16,527 nt of DNA from an uncultured Pseudomonadota bacterium (GCA_937996755.1 CALKUS010000293.1:1-16527), one strand, 5' to 3'. Counted from the stretch's first letter, positions 7,658 to 14,584 are shown. The notes: generated by a model from the letters alone, not told the origin. Numbers and translations: made by a program.

Positions 7658-9525
7658 GCATCGCCTGGCACACGGCAGGCACCGCCGTCCTCGGCGACAT
7701 CGACGTCGCGCTCGCGCAGTTGCTGCGCCGGCGCTGGCCCGAGACGCCGGACGAGGCGCTGCGCGCCGCCGCGCTCGCGAGCTGGGCCGTGCAGCAGGGA
7801 CACACCTGCCTGGATTTCGAACGCCTCGCAAGCGACACCGCGTTGCAGCTTCAGTTGGGTGACGACCCCCGGCTCTCGCCGCTCGCGCCGGCCGCGTGGC
7901 GCGATGCCGTCGCGCGCAGCGGGTTCACGGTGGAATCGCGCGACCCGCTTGCGCCGACGCCCGCAGTGGCGGTGCTCGCACTCGAAGGCGAGCGGCTGTA
8001 CCTGCGCCGCTATCGAGAGTATGAGCGCGAGCTCGCGGCGCGCGTGCGTGAGCGTGCGGCGATGGCCGATGCGCCGCCCGATGCGAAGTGGCTGACCACC
8101 GCGTTGCGCGCACTGTTCCCTGCGCTCGATGCCGACGCGATCGCAGCGACCGTTGTCGCTGGGCGCGGCGAAGCGTCGCGCGTCGCGCCCGATCCGCAGG
8201 CACTCGCGAGCGCGCTCGCGTTGCGTCAGCGCCTCACGGTGCTGTGCGGTGGTCCGGGCACCGGCAAGACCTACACCGTCGTCCGCCTGCTCGCGCTGCT
8301 CGCGATGCGCTCGCCGCAGGCACGCATCGCGCTCGCCGCGCCGACGGGCAAGGCGGCGACGCGCATGACGGCGTCGCTGCAGTCGGGACTGCCCTCGCTT
8401 GCGCTGCCGGCCGGCGTCGCGGAGAGGCTCGCGCTCGAGGCGACCACCGTGCACCGCCTGCTGCGCCTCGGTGCGACGCAGGTGACGCCGCACTTCGACG
8501 AGCAGCGGCCGCTGCCGGTCGACGTGCTCGTGGTCGACGAATGCTCGATGCTCGACCTGCCGTTGTTCGCGAAGCTGCTGCGCGCCGTGCCGCGCGAGGC
8601 GCACCTCGTGCTCGTCGGCGATCCCGAGCAGTTGCCTGCGGTGGAGGGCGGGGCGGTGCTCACGGCGCTCGCCGAAAGCGCGGATCGCCCACAGGTCGGG
8701 CTCCCACAGGGTCGCTCCGGGCAGGCACCGATGCAGGGCACGCTGGATTTCGAAGGAACGGCGACGCGCTCGTCGATCGTCGGCGACCGCGTGGTGCGAC
8801 TGCTGCGCGCGCATCGCTTCGGCGCGGAAGGCGGCATTGCCGCGCTCGTGGCCGCGACCCGCGCGGGCGATCCGCGTGCGGTGCGTGCCGCGCTCGCCGC
8901 GGGCGGCGAAGTCGAATGGCACGACGCGCCCGTGTCGGGTGCGCGCCCCGCGTTCGAGGCGCTGGTGCGGGCAGGCTACGGCGCCCTGCGCTCCGCGTCG
9001 CGCGAATCGGCGCTCGCCGCGCTCGAGCGGTTCCGCGTGCTGTGCGCGCTGCGCGACGGGCCGTCCGGCGTGGCGGGCCTGAACGAAGCGATCGAGGCGG
9101 CGCTCGAAGTGCGCGCGCCCGAACAGGCGCTGCATGCCGGCGAGCCCGTGCTCGTGGTCGCGAACGACTACGACCTCGACCTCTACAACGGCGACACGGG
9201 CGTGGCGCTGCCCGGCGCCGACGGCGCGCTGCGCGTTTCGTTCCGCACGGCGACCGGCGCGCTGCGCGACGTCGCGCCGGCGCAGCTGCCGGCGCACGAG
9301 ACGGGCTACGCGATGACGGTGCACAAGGCACAGGGTTCCGAGTTCGACGAAGTCGTGCTCGTGCTGCCGCGCGAGCCGCACCCGCTGCTCACGCGCGAGT
9401 GGCTGTACACGGCGGTGAGCCGCGCGAAGGCGAAGCTCACCGTGTTCGCGTCGTTCGCGGTGATCGAGGCGGCGTTGTCGCGAAGGCAGTCGTTGATGTC
9501 GGGGTTGGCGGCAAGGCTTCGCTGA
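7654..9525 (+). CDS. recD: Exodeoxyribonuclease V subunit alpha (RecD)
   Basis: RecD is the 5'-3' SF1B helicase of RecBCD and controls nuclease and RecA-loading behaviour. The product is 623 aa against 608 in E. coli. Walker A (GGPGTGKT) is at 199-206, then LAAPTGKAATRM, TVHRLL, motif II VVDECSM at 293-299, LVGDPEQLPAVEGGAVL, TVHKAQGSEFDE from 555 and LYTAVSRAK near the C-terminus. ATG 7654 is chosen because it gives a normal RecD N-terminus and overlaps the preceding short ORF; the frame upstream runs through a REP palindrome and recB. The Shine-Dalgarno is weak. A loop after VEGGAVL (residues about 340-372) contains GCTCCCACAG-type sequence that may be a decayed repeat. Identification is firm. 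Confidence 0.95.
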   Translation: MSIAWHTAGTAVLGDIDVALAQLLRRRWPETPDEALRAAALASWAVQQGHTCLDFERLASDTALQLQLGDDPRLSPLAPAAWRDAVARSGFTVESRDPLAPTPAVAVLALEGERLYLRRYREYERELAARVRERAAMADAPPDAKWLTTALRALFPALDADAIAATVVAGRGEASRVAPDPQALASALALRQRLTVLCGGPGTGKTYTVVRLLALLAMRSPQARIALAAPTGKAATRMTASLQSGLPSLALPAGVAERLALEATTVHRLLRLGATQVTPHFDEQRPLPVDVLVVDECSMLDLPLFAKLLRAVPREAHLVLVGDPEQLPAVEGGAVLTALAESADRPQVGLPQGRSGQAPMQGTLDFEGTATRSSIVGDRVVRLLRAHRFGAEGGIAALVAATRAGDPRAVRAALAAGGEVEWHDAPVSGARPAFEALVRAGYGALRSASRESALAALERFRVLCALRDGPSGVAGLNEAIEAALEVRAPEQALHAGEPVLVVANDYDLDLYNGDTGVALPGADGALRVSFRTATGALRDVAPAQLPAHETGYAMTVHKAQGSEFDEVVLVLPREPHPLLTREWLYTAVSRAKAKLTVFASFAVIEAALSRRQSLMSGLAARLR

Positions 9526-9534
9526 CCTGGTTCC

Positions 9535-9601
9535 TGTGGGAGCGGCTTCAGCCGCGATCTTTTCCCGGACCGAGAAGATCGCGACTGAAGTCGTTCCCAC
9601 A
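9535..9601. repeat. REP-like palindrome after recD
   Basis: The 27-bp arms at 9535-9561 and 9575-9601 begin TGTGGGAGCGGCTTCAGCCG and have three mismatches, with a 13-nt loop. It starts 9 bp after the recD stop, is the third copy of this family in the window, and may act as a 3' end stabiliser or weak terminator for recCBD. Confidence 0.85.
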
Positions 9602-9602
9602 A

Positions 9603-9662
9603 AAGCGGACAGCGGCGTTTCGCGGCCGGTGTTCGATTTCGAACAAGCGGGGTTGTCCGCTT
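9603..9662. promoter_or_regulatory. Operator-like inverted repeats before the adaptor gene
   Basis: A 9-bp inverted repeat, AAGCGGACA at 9603-9611 and TGTCCGCTT at 9654-9662, encloses a perfect 6-bp palindrome GTTCGA-TT-TCGAAC at 9631-9644. It lies 74 bp before the adaptor start and outside the REP element. The nested symmetry suggests a protein-binding site, for example for a regulator controlling the export operon. No convincing -35/-10 pair was recognised. Confidence 0.4.
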
Positions 9663-9735
9663 GCGATTCCCGCAGGCAGATCAAAGGTTTGCGTGAACGT
9701 CACACCATGGCACATCGGTTGCTTACGCAGTCGCC

Positions 9736-10989
9736 ATGGACATCCAGCGTGCAGACCTGAAGAGCAAGAAGCGTCGCAAGCAGATCGCGCTCGGCGTCGT
9801 CGCCGGCGTGGTGGTGCTCGGCGGCATCCTCGGCCTCGCCAGGCTCGAACCGGCGGCGCCGTCGATCGAGCGCTCCAGCGTGTGGCTCGACACCGTGAAG
9901 CGCGGCGAGATGCTGCGCGAGGTGCGCGGCCCCGGCACGCTCGTGCCGAAGGAGATCCGCTGGATCGCCGCGGAGACTTCCGCGCGCGTCGAGCGCATCG
10001 TGGTGAAGCCCGGCGCGCTCGTCGAGCCCGACACCGTGATCGTCGAGCTGTCCAACCCCGAAGTCGAGGACCAGCTGCTCGCCGCGAAGTCGGCGGTGGC
10101 CGCGGCGCAGGCCGACTACACGGCGAAGCAGGTGCAGCTGGACAGCCAGGCGCTCGACCAGCGCGCGAACCTCGCCACCGTCGAGGCCGACTACGAAGGC
10201 ACGCGCCTGAAGGCCGAAGCCGAGAAGGACCTCGCCGAGAAGGGCATCATCCCGAAGATCGACTACCGGCGTACGCAGCTCACGGCGGACCAGCAGAAGG
10301 TGCGCGTCGACATCGAGAAGGAGCGCGTCGCCAAGTTCAAGCAGAACATCTCCGCGCAGCTTGCCGCCGATCGCGCGCGCATCGACCAGCTGTCGTCGAC
10401 GCTCGCGCTGCGCGAGCGCCAGGCCGACGCGCTGCACGTGAAGGCCGGCATCGCCGGCGTGCTGCAGCAGGTGCCCGTCGAGGAAGGCCAGCAGCTCGTG
10501 GCCGGTACGAACATCGCGCGCGTCGCGCGCCCGGACGTGCTGATGGCCGAGCTGCGCATCGCCGAGACGCAGGCGAAGGACATCGTGAACGGCCAGTCGG
10601 TGAAGGTCGACACGCGCAACGGCATCGTGGCCGGCAAGGTCATCCGCATCGACCCGGCCGTGCTCAACGGCACCGTGCAGGTGGACGTGGAGCTCGAGGG
10701 TGCGCTGCCGCCGGGCGCGCGTCCCGACCTCTCGGTCGACGGCACCATCCAGATCGAGCGCCTCGCGAACGTGCTCTACGTCGGCCGTCCCGCCTTCGGC
10801 CAGCCGAACGGCAGCACCAGCCTGTTCGTCGTCGACAAGGAAGGCTCGATGGCGCGCCGCGTGCCGGTGCAGCTCGGCCGCGCGTCGGTGAGCGTGATCG
10901 AAGTGGTGAAGGGCTTGAACCAGGGCGACCAGGTGATCCTCTCCGACACGTCGGCGTGGGACGACCGCGATCGCCTGAAGTTGAATTGA
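9736..10989 (+). CDS. Periplasmic adaptor subunit, HlyD/MacA type
   Basis: This is a membrane-fusion protein that would connect an inner-membrane ABC exporter to an outer-membrane channel. The product is 417 aa. A basic N-terminus (KSKKRRK) precedes one hydrophobic anchor at about residues 18-36 (IALGVVAGVVVLGGILGLA) with no cysteine lipobox. A lipoyl/biotinyl-like half follows (RIVVKPGALVEPDTVIVELS), then a long charged helical hairpin at about 110-235 rich in Ala, Lys, Glu and Gln. The second half-lipoyl segment is VKAGIAGVLQQVPVEEGQQL, and a beta-barrel part ends in GLNQGDQVILSD. It starts at ATG 9736, with operator-like repeats upstream, and the ABC ATPase gene follows 167 bp downstream on the same strand. 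The substrate is unknown. Confidence 0.85.
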   Translation: MDIQRADLKSKKRRKQIALGVVAGVVVLGGILGLARLEPAAPSIERSSVWLDTVKRGEMLREVRGPGTLVPKEIRWIAAETSARVERIVVKPGALVEPDTVIVELSNPEVEDQLLAAKSAVAAAQADYTAKQVQLDSQALDQRANLATVEADYEGTRLKAEAEKDLAEKGIIPKIDYRRTQLTADQQKVRVDIEKERVAKFKQNISAQLAADRARIDQLSSTLALRERQADALHVKAGIAGVLQQVPVEEGQQLVAGTNIARVARPDVLMAELRIAETQAKDIVNGQSVKVDTRNGIVAGKVIRIDPAVLNGTVQVDVELEGALPPGARPDLSVDGTIQIERLANVLYVGRPAFGQPNGSTSLFVVDKEGSMARRVPVQLGRASVSVIEVVKGLNQGDQVILSDTSAWDDRDRLKLN

Positions 10990-10991
10990 TC

Positions 10992-11010
10992 GTGCGCGCG
11001 TAGCGCGCAC
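10992..11010. terminator. Short stem-loop after the adaptor gene
   Basis: GTGCGCGC 10992-10999 pairs with GCGCGCAC 11003-11010 around a 3-nt loop, starting 3 bp after the adaptor stop codon. There is no U tract, so it is at most a pause or processing site. Confidence 0.3.
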
Positions 11011-11020
11011 ACCGAAAAGC

Positions 11021-11111
11021 GTCATTCCCGCGAAGGCGGGAACCCATTTTGACCTTGATCTGAGACTCCACGAGCAGGATCAACATGGATTCCCGCCTTC
11101 GCGGGAATGAC
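11021..11111. repeat. Long inverted repeat between adaptor and ABC genes
   Basis: The 26-bp arms 11021-11046 and 11086-11111 pair with one mismatch and enclose 39 nt. Each arm is itself a small hairpin (TTCCCGC-GAAG-GCGGGAA). This GTCATTCCCGCGAAGGCGGG element is a widely dispersed proteobacterial repeat, similar in design to neisserial ATTCCC-N8-GGGAAT repeats. It could attenuate expression of the ATPase relative to the adaptor. Confidence 0.8.
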
Positions 11112-11156
11112 GGAAACAGAAGACAACCGGCAGACACAGACAGAAGGGCACGACCC

Positions 11157-11921
11157 ATGACCACCGCAACCTCCCTGATCACGATGGACGGCATCAAGAA
11201 GGTGTTCTTCACCGACGAGGTGGAGACGCATGCGCTGTCGGGCGTGCACTTCGACATCAAGACCGGCGAGTACGTGTCGATCTCGGGCCCGTCGGGCTGC
11301 GGCAAGTCGACGCTGCTCTCGATCCTCGGCCTGCTCGACTCGCCGACCGAAGGTTCCTACGTGCTCAACGGCAAGCAGGTGCAGGACATCAACGCGTCCG
11401 AGCGGGCCCGCATCCGCAACAAGGAAATCGGCTTCATCTTCCAGGCGTTCAACCTGATCGGCGACCTGACCGTTTTCGAGAACGTCGAGCTGCCGCTGAC
11501 CTACCGCGACGGCATGGGCAAGGCCGAGCGCCGCGACCGCGTGCAGGAAGCGCTCGAGCGCGTCGGCATGGCGCATCGCCTGAAGCACTACCCGGCGCAG
11601 CTCTCGGGCGGCCAGCAGCAGCGCGTCGCCGTCGCGCGCGCGCTCGTGGGCAAGCCCTCGATCCTGCTCGCGGACGAGCCGACGGGCAACCTCGACTCGA
11701 AGAACGGCGAGGCCGTGATGGAGCTGCTCGACGAGCTCCACAAGCAGGGCTCGACCATCTGCATGGTCACGCACGACCCGCGCTACGCGGAGTTCGCGCA
11801 ACGCAAGATCTTCATGTTCGACGGCCGCGTCGTCGACGAAGAGACGATGCATCGCCTGCGCAAGGAAGAAGACGCGCGGCTGATGAAGCGGCCGGGACAG
11901 ACGGCGTCGACGTCGGCCTGA
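11157..11921 (+). CDS. ABC transporter ATPase, MacB/LolD type
   Basis: This is the cytoplasmic ATP-binding subunit of a MacB/LolD-family (type VII) ABC system, expected to pair with an FtsX-like permease and the adaptor encoded just upstream. The product is 254 aa. Walker A GPSGCGKS is at 44-51, the Q-loop glutamine at 96 (FIFQAFNLI), the signature LSGGQ at 149-153, Walker B ILLADE at 169-174 and the switch histidine at 206 (MVTHD). The family's PTGNLDS follows Walker B. ATG 11157 is chosen for its upstream AAGGG and the normal family N-terminus; the frame upstream crosses a repeat. The expected permease is not downstream, because the sequence changes to unrelated DNA within about 80 bp of the stop. 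The gene itself looks intact. Confidence 0.92.
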   Translation: MTTATSLITMDGIKKVFFTDEVETHALSGVHFDIKTGEYVSISGPSGCGKSTLLSILGLLDSPTEGSYVLNGKQVQDINASERARIRNKEIGFIFQAFNLIGDLTVFENVELPLTYRDGMGKAERRDRVQEALERVGMAHRLKHYPAQLSGGQQQRVAVARALVGKPSILLADEPTGNLDSKNGEAVMELLDELHKQGSTICMVTHDPRYAEFAQRKIFMFDGRVVDEETMHRLRKEEDARLMKRPGQTASTSA

Positions 11922-12000
11922 TACCGCGCGCCGTGGACGCCCCACTGGACAGTCGCGACGGGGCGCACGATGCCCGCAGGGAGCGGCATCGCTGGCGCGA
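11922..12000. other. Probable chimeric junction 1
   Basis: Upstream, the DNA is very GC-rich recCBD/export-operon sequence. Downstream, from about 12000, the reading frame encodes a protein fragment of Candidate Phyla Radiation style with different codon use. The ABC operon ends abruptly without its permease. No transposase, integrase, tRNA or attachment repeat is seen here that would explain a natural join. Confidence 0.6.
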
Positions 12001-12872
12001 CCGTCACCGTCTATCCGCAGCAAGCGGAAATCAGGTCCGAACAGGACCTGACGGTTTCGGCTTCGCCTCGGCAAGGCGAAGTATCGGGCCAGGTCGCGGA
12101 AGTCACGGTGAGCGGTTCGCGTACCCAGATTCCGGCCGATTCGACCCGTACCGACGGCGTTTCCGGCGGGGAAGTGACGATCATCAACCAGACCGGAAAC
12201 GACCAGGTCCTGATTCCCACCACCCGTCTTTTGACTTCGGATGGGACGCTGTTCCGGATCAAATCCAGGGTGAACGTGCCGGCGCATGGGCGGATCAAGA
12301 CGCGCGTCTACGCCGACAAGCCTGGAGCCTCCGGCGATATCGGGCCGTCGGCGTTCACGATCCCCGGGCTTTCGGCCGATCTTCAGAAGTCGATCACTGC
12401 CCAGAGCGAGTCGCCCATGACGGGCGGTGTCGTCGCGAGCGGCGTGCTTTCGCAATCGGATATCGACAAGGCCGAAGCGGACTTGCGGGAGGAACTCCTC
12501 GGCCAGGCCAAGGATGAGCTGGCCGCCGCCCGCGATGCTCGCGACGGCACGAAGCACGCGCTGTTTATGTACCTGAAGCCCGGGCCCACGGAGATCATGC
12601 CGCTCTTTGATCGCATGGAAAAGGCGGACGAGGAGAAGCACGGGGCGAACGCCAAGGAGTGGCGGACGGAATCCGTATCCGCGCTACGGCTCTCGATCGC
12701 CGCGACGCAGATCCTCACCGCGGCCGACGTGATGTTCGTCGGTCAGCTGCAGGACCGGATGCAGGAGGATCCCGAAACGTGGTGGGAGAAGATCGAGGGT
12801 CTTTCGCAGGCGATGGCGCTCGCCGTTGCCGATCGCCTCAATGAGTTCATCGAGGAGCAAACCGGCAAATGA
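11970..12872 (+). CDS. Chimeric ORF: CPR-type surface fragment fused to an unknown C-terminus
   Basis: The frame is open for 300 codons from ATG 11970, but two unrelated parts are visible. Residues about 10-178 (from ATVTVYPQ, through GGEVTIINQTGNDQVLIPTT, FRIKSRVNVPAHGRIK and YADKPGASGDIGPSAFTIPG, to SPMTGG and SQSDIDKAEADLREELL) match the style of baseplate-J-like surface proteins of Patescibacteria. Those normally carry a transmembrane segment before ATVTV, and none is present. From about residue 185 (RDARDGTKHALFMYLKPG) the sequence becomes a helical, acidic unknown protein ending AVADRLNEFIEEQTGK. The stop overlaps the next gene's start (ATGA), so the C-terminal part belongs with block 3. 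The start codon is probably not a real one. I infer that the frame is a product of two joins, not a genuine fusion protein. Confidence 0.5.
   Translation: MPAGSGIAGATVTVYPQQAEIRSEQDLTVSASPRQGEVSGQVAEVTVSGSRTQIPADSTRTDGVSGGEVTIINQTGNDQVLIPTTRLLTSDGTLFRIKSRVNVPAHGRIKTRVYADKPGASGDIGPSAFTIPGLSADLQKSITAQSESPMTGGVVASGVLSQSDIDKAEADLREELLGQAKDELAAARDARDGTKHALFMYLKPGPTEIMPLFDRMEKADEEKHGANAKEWRTESVSALRLSIAATQILTAADVMFVGQLQDRMQEDPETWWEKIEGLSQAMALAVADRLNEFIEEQTGK
12510..12545. other. Probable chimeric junction 2
   Basis: The change from CPR-like protein sequence to block 3 protein sequence occurs within LGQAKDELAAARDARDGTKH, encoded here. The join keeps the reading frame, which has a one-in-three chance. 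The exact base cannot be fixed by eye. Confidence 0.45.
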
Positions 12873-13624
12873 GTTCGATTCGCAACAACTCGACCAACCT
12901 CCCCGAAGGCCTCACCGAGGAGAAGCCGGCGACGAACCTCGCCTCGCTCGCCGCAACGCCGGCGCTCAACGAGCTGCAGGAGCTCGTGCTGGCTCAGTGG
13001 AAGCACGCGGAAACCTTCAAGGCCTTGGCCAAGCACGGCATCCGCCCCGTGGATCGGCTGCTGTTCTACGGTCCGCCCGGCAACGGCAAGACCATGGCGA
13101 GCCAGTGGCTCGCGAAGCAGATCGGCTGCCCGCTCTACCGCGTGCGGTGCGAGTCGCTGGTGAATGCTTACCTCGGCCAGACGACGAGCAACGTCGGCAA
13201 TCTGATGGCCTGGCTCGAGCGGACCGCTCAATGCGTGGTGCTGTTCGACGAGGTCGAGATGTTGTTCCAGTCGCGGGAGCGTTCGAACGGCAACGTCGGC
13301 CGCGAGCTCAACAATGCGATGGGAGTTTTCTGGCAGTACCTCGATCGCTGGCAAGCGCCGACGCTGTTCGTGCTCGCGACCAACATGCGCGATCGGCTCG
13401 ATCCTGCCCTGCTCTCGCGGATTGATTTGCAACTGGAGTTCGGCCCGCCCTCCCGCGAGCAAGCCGCCGGCGTCGCCAACTATTGGGCCGAGCGGCTGCA
13501 TGAATACGGCGGTGCCGAGTGGGGTCCGAAGCTCGACGACGGCCGCGTGTGGGAAAGTTTCCGGTCGCTGTTTCACGCGGTGCAGTGGCACGTCCGCGAC
13601 TACGTCACGAAGGGGGCAAAGTGA
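12869..13624 (+). CDS. Small AAA+ ATPase
   Basis: This is a 251-aa single-domain AAA+ ATPase. Walker A GPPGNGKT is at 68-75, a probable aromatic pore loop YLGQT at 101-105, Walker B VVLFDE at 123-128, sensor 1 ATN at 170-172 and an arginine-finger-like LLSRID with R184. The layout resembles classical AAA remodelling ATPases, with only a short, unrecognised N-terminus (first 35 residues) to hold a partner or substrate domain. ATG 12869 overlaps the preceding stop (ATGA) with GAGGAG upstream; its own stop overlaps GTG 13621 of the next gene. It is likely cytoplasmic and would act on a protein encoded nearby. The preceding unknown protein is the natural candidate partner, by analogy with adjacent ATPase-adaptor pairs. 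The specific role is unknown. Confidence 0.85.
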   Translation: MSSIRNNSTNLPEGLTEEKPATNLASLAATPALNELQELVLAQWKHAETFKALAKHGIRPVDRLLFYGPPGNGKTMASQWLAKQIGCPLYRVRCESLVNAYLGQTTSNVGNLMAWLERTAQCVVLFDEVEMLFQSRERSNGNVGRELNNAMGVFWQYLDRWQAPTLFVLATNMRDRLDPALLSRIDLQLEFGPPSREQAAGVANYWAERLHEYGGAEWGPKLDDGRVWESFRSLFHAVQWHVRDYVTKGAK

Positions 13625-13881
13625 AACGCACGATCACGCAAGTTGAATTTGAATGTATCGATCGCCTGGCGACGGTGGCCGATGGGCTCGCCGCGGCGCA
13701 GACCACGCTCTGCCAATCGATCGAGCGGCAGCTCGGCGTCGACGATTGGGACCACGAGGTCCGGGCCCAGATCCGCAATTGGGTCGTGAGCGGCTGCACC
13801 ACGCCGCTCGAGACGTTCGCCGAGCAGCTCTCGCTTTCCATCCGCCCAACCAAACCGGAGGCCGATCGATGTGGCGCGTGA
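13621..13881 (+). CDS. Small hypothetical protein (86 aa)
   Basis: The gene starts at GTG 13621, overlapping the ATPase stop (GTGA), with AGGGGG just upstream. The product, beginning MKRTITQVEFECIDRLATVA, is predicted mostly helical and acidic with no recognised domain, signal peptide or membrane segment. Its end overlaps the next start by 13 bp. I do not recognise the family. The tight overlap on both sides supports a real gene co-translated with the ATPase. Confidence 0.65.
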   Translation: MKRTITQVEFECIDRLATVADGLAAAQTTLCQSIERQLGVDDWDHEVRAQIRNWVVSGCTTPLETFAEQLSLSIRPTKPEADRCGA

Positions 13882-14102
13882 AGCTGTACGACCGGGACGG
13901 CCAGGCCGAGCGGGTCGAGGTGTACGTGTCGAACATCTGGCGGATGCCCGTCGAGGTCATCACGTGGGGCGGTCTGTACTTTCAGCTGTGTGACGGCCGG
14001 TATCGCCAGGTGAACGGAGTGATCGGCCGCACTCACGCGGAAATGGAAGCGGCGACGGGTGCGAAGATCGACGCCGCCAAGGTTCCGGAGTGGCAACCGT
14101 AA
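13869..14102 (+). CDS. Small hypothetical protein (77 aa)
   Basis: ATG 13869 has a good GGAG at 13857-13860 and overlaps the previous gene by 13 bp. The product (MWRVKLYDRDGQAERVEVYV and on) looks like a compact beta-rich fold with many aromatic residues (SNIWRMPVEVITWGGLYFQL). No membrane segment is seen. I recall similar short proteins among planctomycete phage-like genes but cannot name a family. It is the last gene before a 188-bp gap with a strong hairpin. Confidence 0.65.
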   Translation: MWRVKLYDRDGQAERVEVYVSNIWRMPVEVITWGGLYFQLCDGRYRQVNGVIGRTHAEMEAATGAKIDAAKVPEWQP

Positions 14103-14166
14103 ACGCAGTTAGAGCGGCGCGTGGAACGGCCGCTGCCTGGTGCCCAGCCGGGCGCCGGTAAGACGG

Positions 14167-14200
14167 GCCGGCGGCGAGCAACCCGGATGCTCCCGCCGGC
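14167..14200. terminator. Strong bulged hairpin after the first small-gene run
   Basis: GCCGGCGG 14167-14174 pairs with CCGCCGGC 14193-14200, and GAGCA 14176-14180 pairs with TGCTC 14188-14192, leaving one bulged C and a 7-nt loop. The 13-bp stem lies 65 bp after the stop of the preceding gene. There is no U run, so intrinsic termination is uncertain; it may be an attenuator or an mRNA end. Confidence 0.4.
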
Positions 14201-14214
14201 GGACCAAGCAATTG

Positions 14215-14232
14215 AACCACAGAGGCACAGAG
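14215..14232 (+). repeat. Dispersed repeat, left copy of an inverted pair
   Basis: AACCACAGAGGCACAGAG is an exact reverse complement of 14585-14602, so one small gene sits between inverted copies. The motif is of the CCACAGAGGCACAGAGG kind that I recall as common between genes of Planctomycetes and related bacteria. Confidence 0.65.
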
Positions 14233-14234
14233 AG

Positions 14235-14288
14235 CAGTCGTCAGTCGTCAGCTCTCAGTCGTCAGATCAAACCACGAAGGGCACGAAG
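14235..14288. repeat. Short tandem and dispersed repeats before a small gene
   Basis: CAGTCGTCAG occurs at 14235-14244, again overlapping just after it, and at 14256-14265, interrupted by CTCT. The motif ACCACGAAGGGCACGAAG follows at 14271-14288, a relative of the dispersed repeat at 14215-14232. The GAAGG within it sits 10 nt before ATG 14291 and may serve as that gene's ribosome binding site. I see no gene in 14103-14290. Confidence 0.5.
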
Positions 14289-14290
14289 CA

Positions 14291-14572
14291 ATGGCAACCA
14301 CGACCGTCGACAAACGCCACGTTGAATTACTGATCCACATGCTAGGCGCCGGCGAGCATATCAATCGTCGTAGCCGCGGCTTCCGCAATTACTTTTGTGC
14401 TCACGAAGGAACGGCGGACCACGGCGCTATGCTCGAAATGCTAGAGCTCGGCGTGGTGCGGGAATCACACACGATCAATGAGGATCGAGACGTGATCTAC
14501 ATCGCTACGCTCGAGGGCTGCCAGGCAGCCGGTTTAAGTCGAAAGGCAACCAGAAAGGCACTCGGCCGCTGA
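14291..14572 (+). CDS. Small hypothetical protein (93 aa) between inverted repeats
   Basis: The gene starts at ATG 14291. The product begins MATTTVDKRHVELLIHMLGA and ends in a basic tail SRKATRKALGR. It contains FRNYFCAHEGTADHGAMLEM with one cysteine and several histidines, and the pattern LEMLELGVVRESHTINEDRD followed by YIATLEGCQAAGL. The latter resembles the C-terminal half of a small winged-helix or phage DNA-associated protein, but I cannot name a family. Codon use is less GC-rich than its neighbours. It is flanked by 18-bp inverted repeats, so it may be a separable cassette. Confidence 0.65.
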   Translation: MATTTVDKRHVELLIHMLGAGEHINRRSRGFRNYFCAHEGTADHGAMLEMLELGVVRESHTINEDRDVIYIATLEGCQAAGLSRKATRKALGR

Positions 14573-14584
14573 TCTCTCCGTGTC

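Noticed and set aside
7363..9684. Minus-strand open frame of 773 codons opposite recD
   Set aside because: It spans two REP palindromes and the recB end and has no recognisable domain; recD is the real gene.
8088..11003. Plus-strand open frame of 971 codons across recD and the adaptor
   Set aside because: It is out of frame with both genes, Arg/Ala-rich, and crosses a repeat and an intergenic region.
14235..14288. Possible start of a CRISPR array in the TCAGTCGTCAG repeats
   Set aside because: Units are about 10 bp with no regular spacers and no cas genes; these are short tandem or dispersed repeats.
14121..14333. 70-codon open frame in the gap before the cassette gene
   Set aside because: It consists of hairpin and dispersed-repeat sequence with no convincing start signal, and it overlaps the better-supported gene at 14291.
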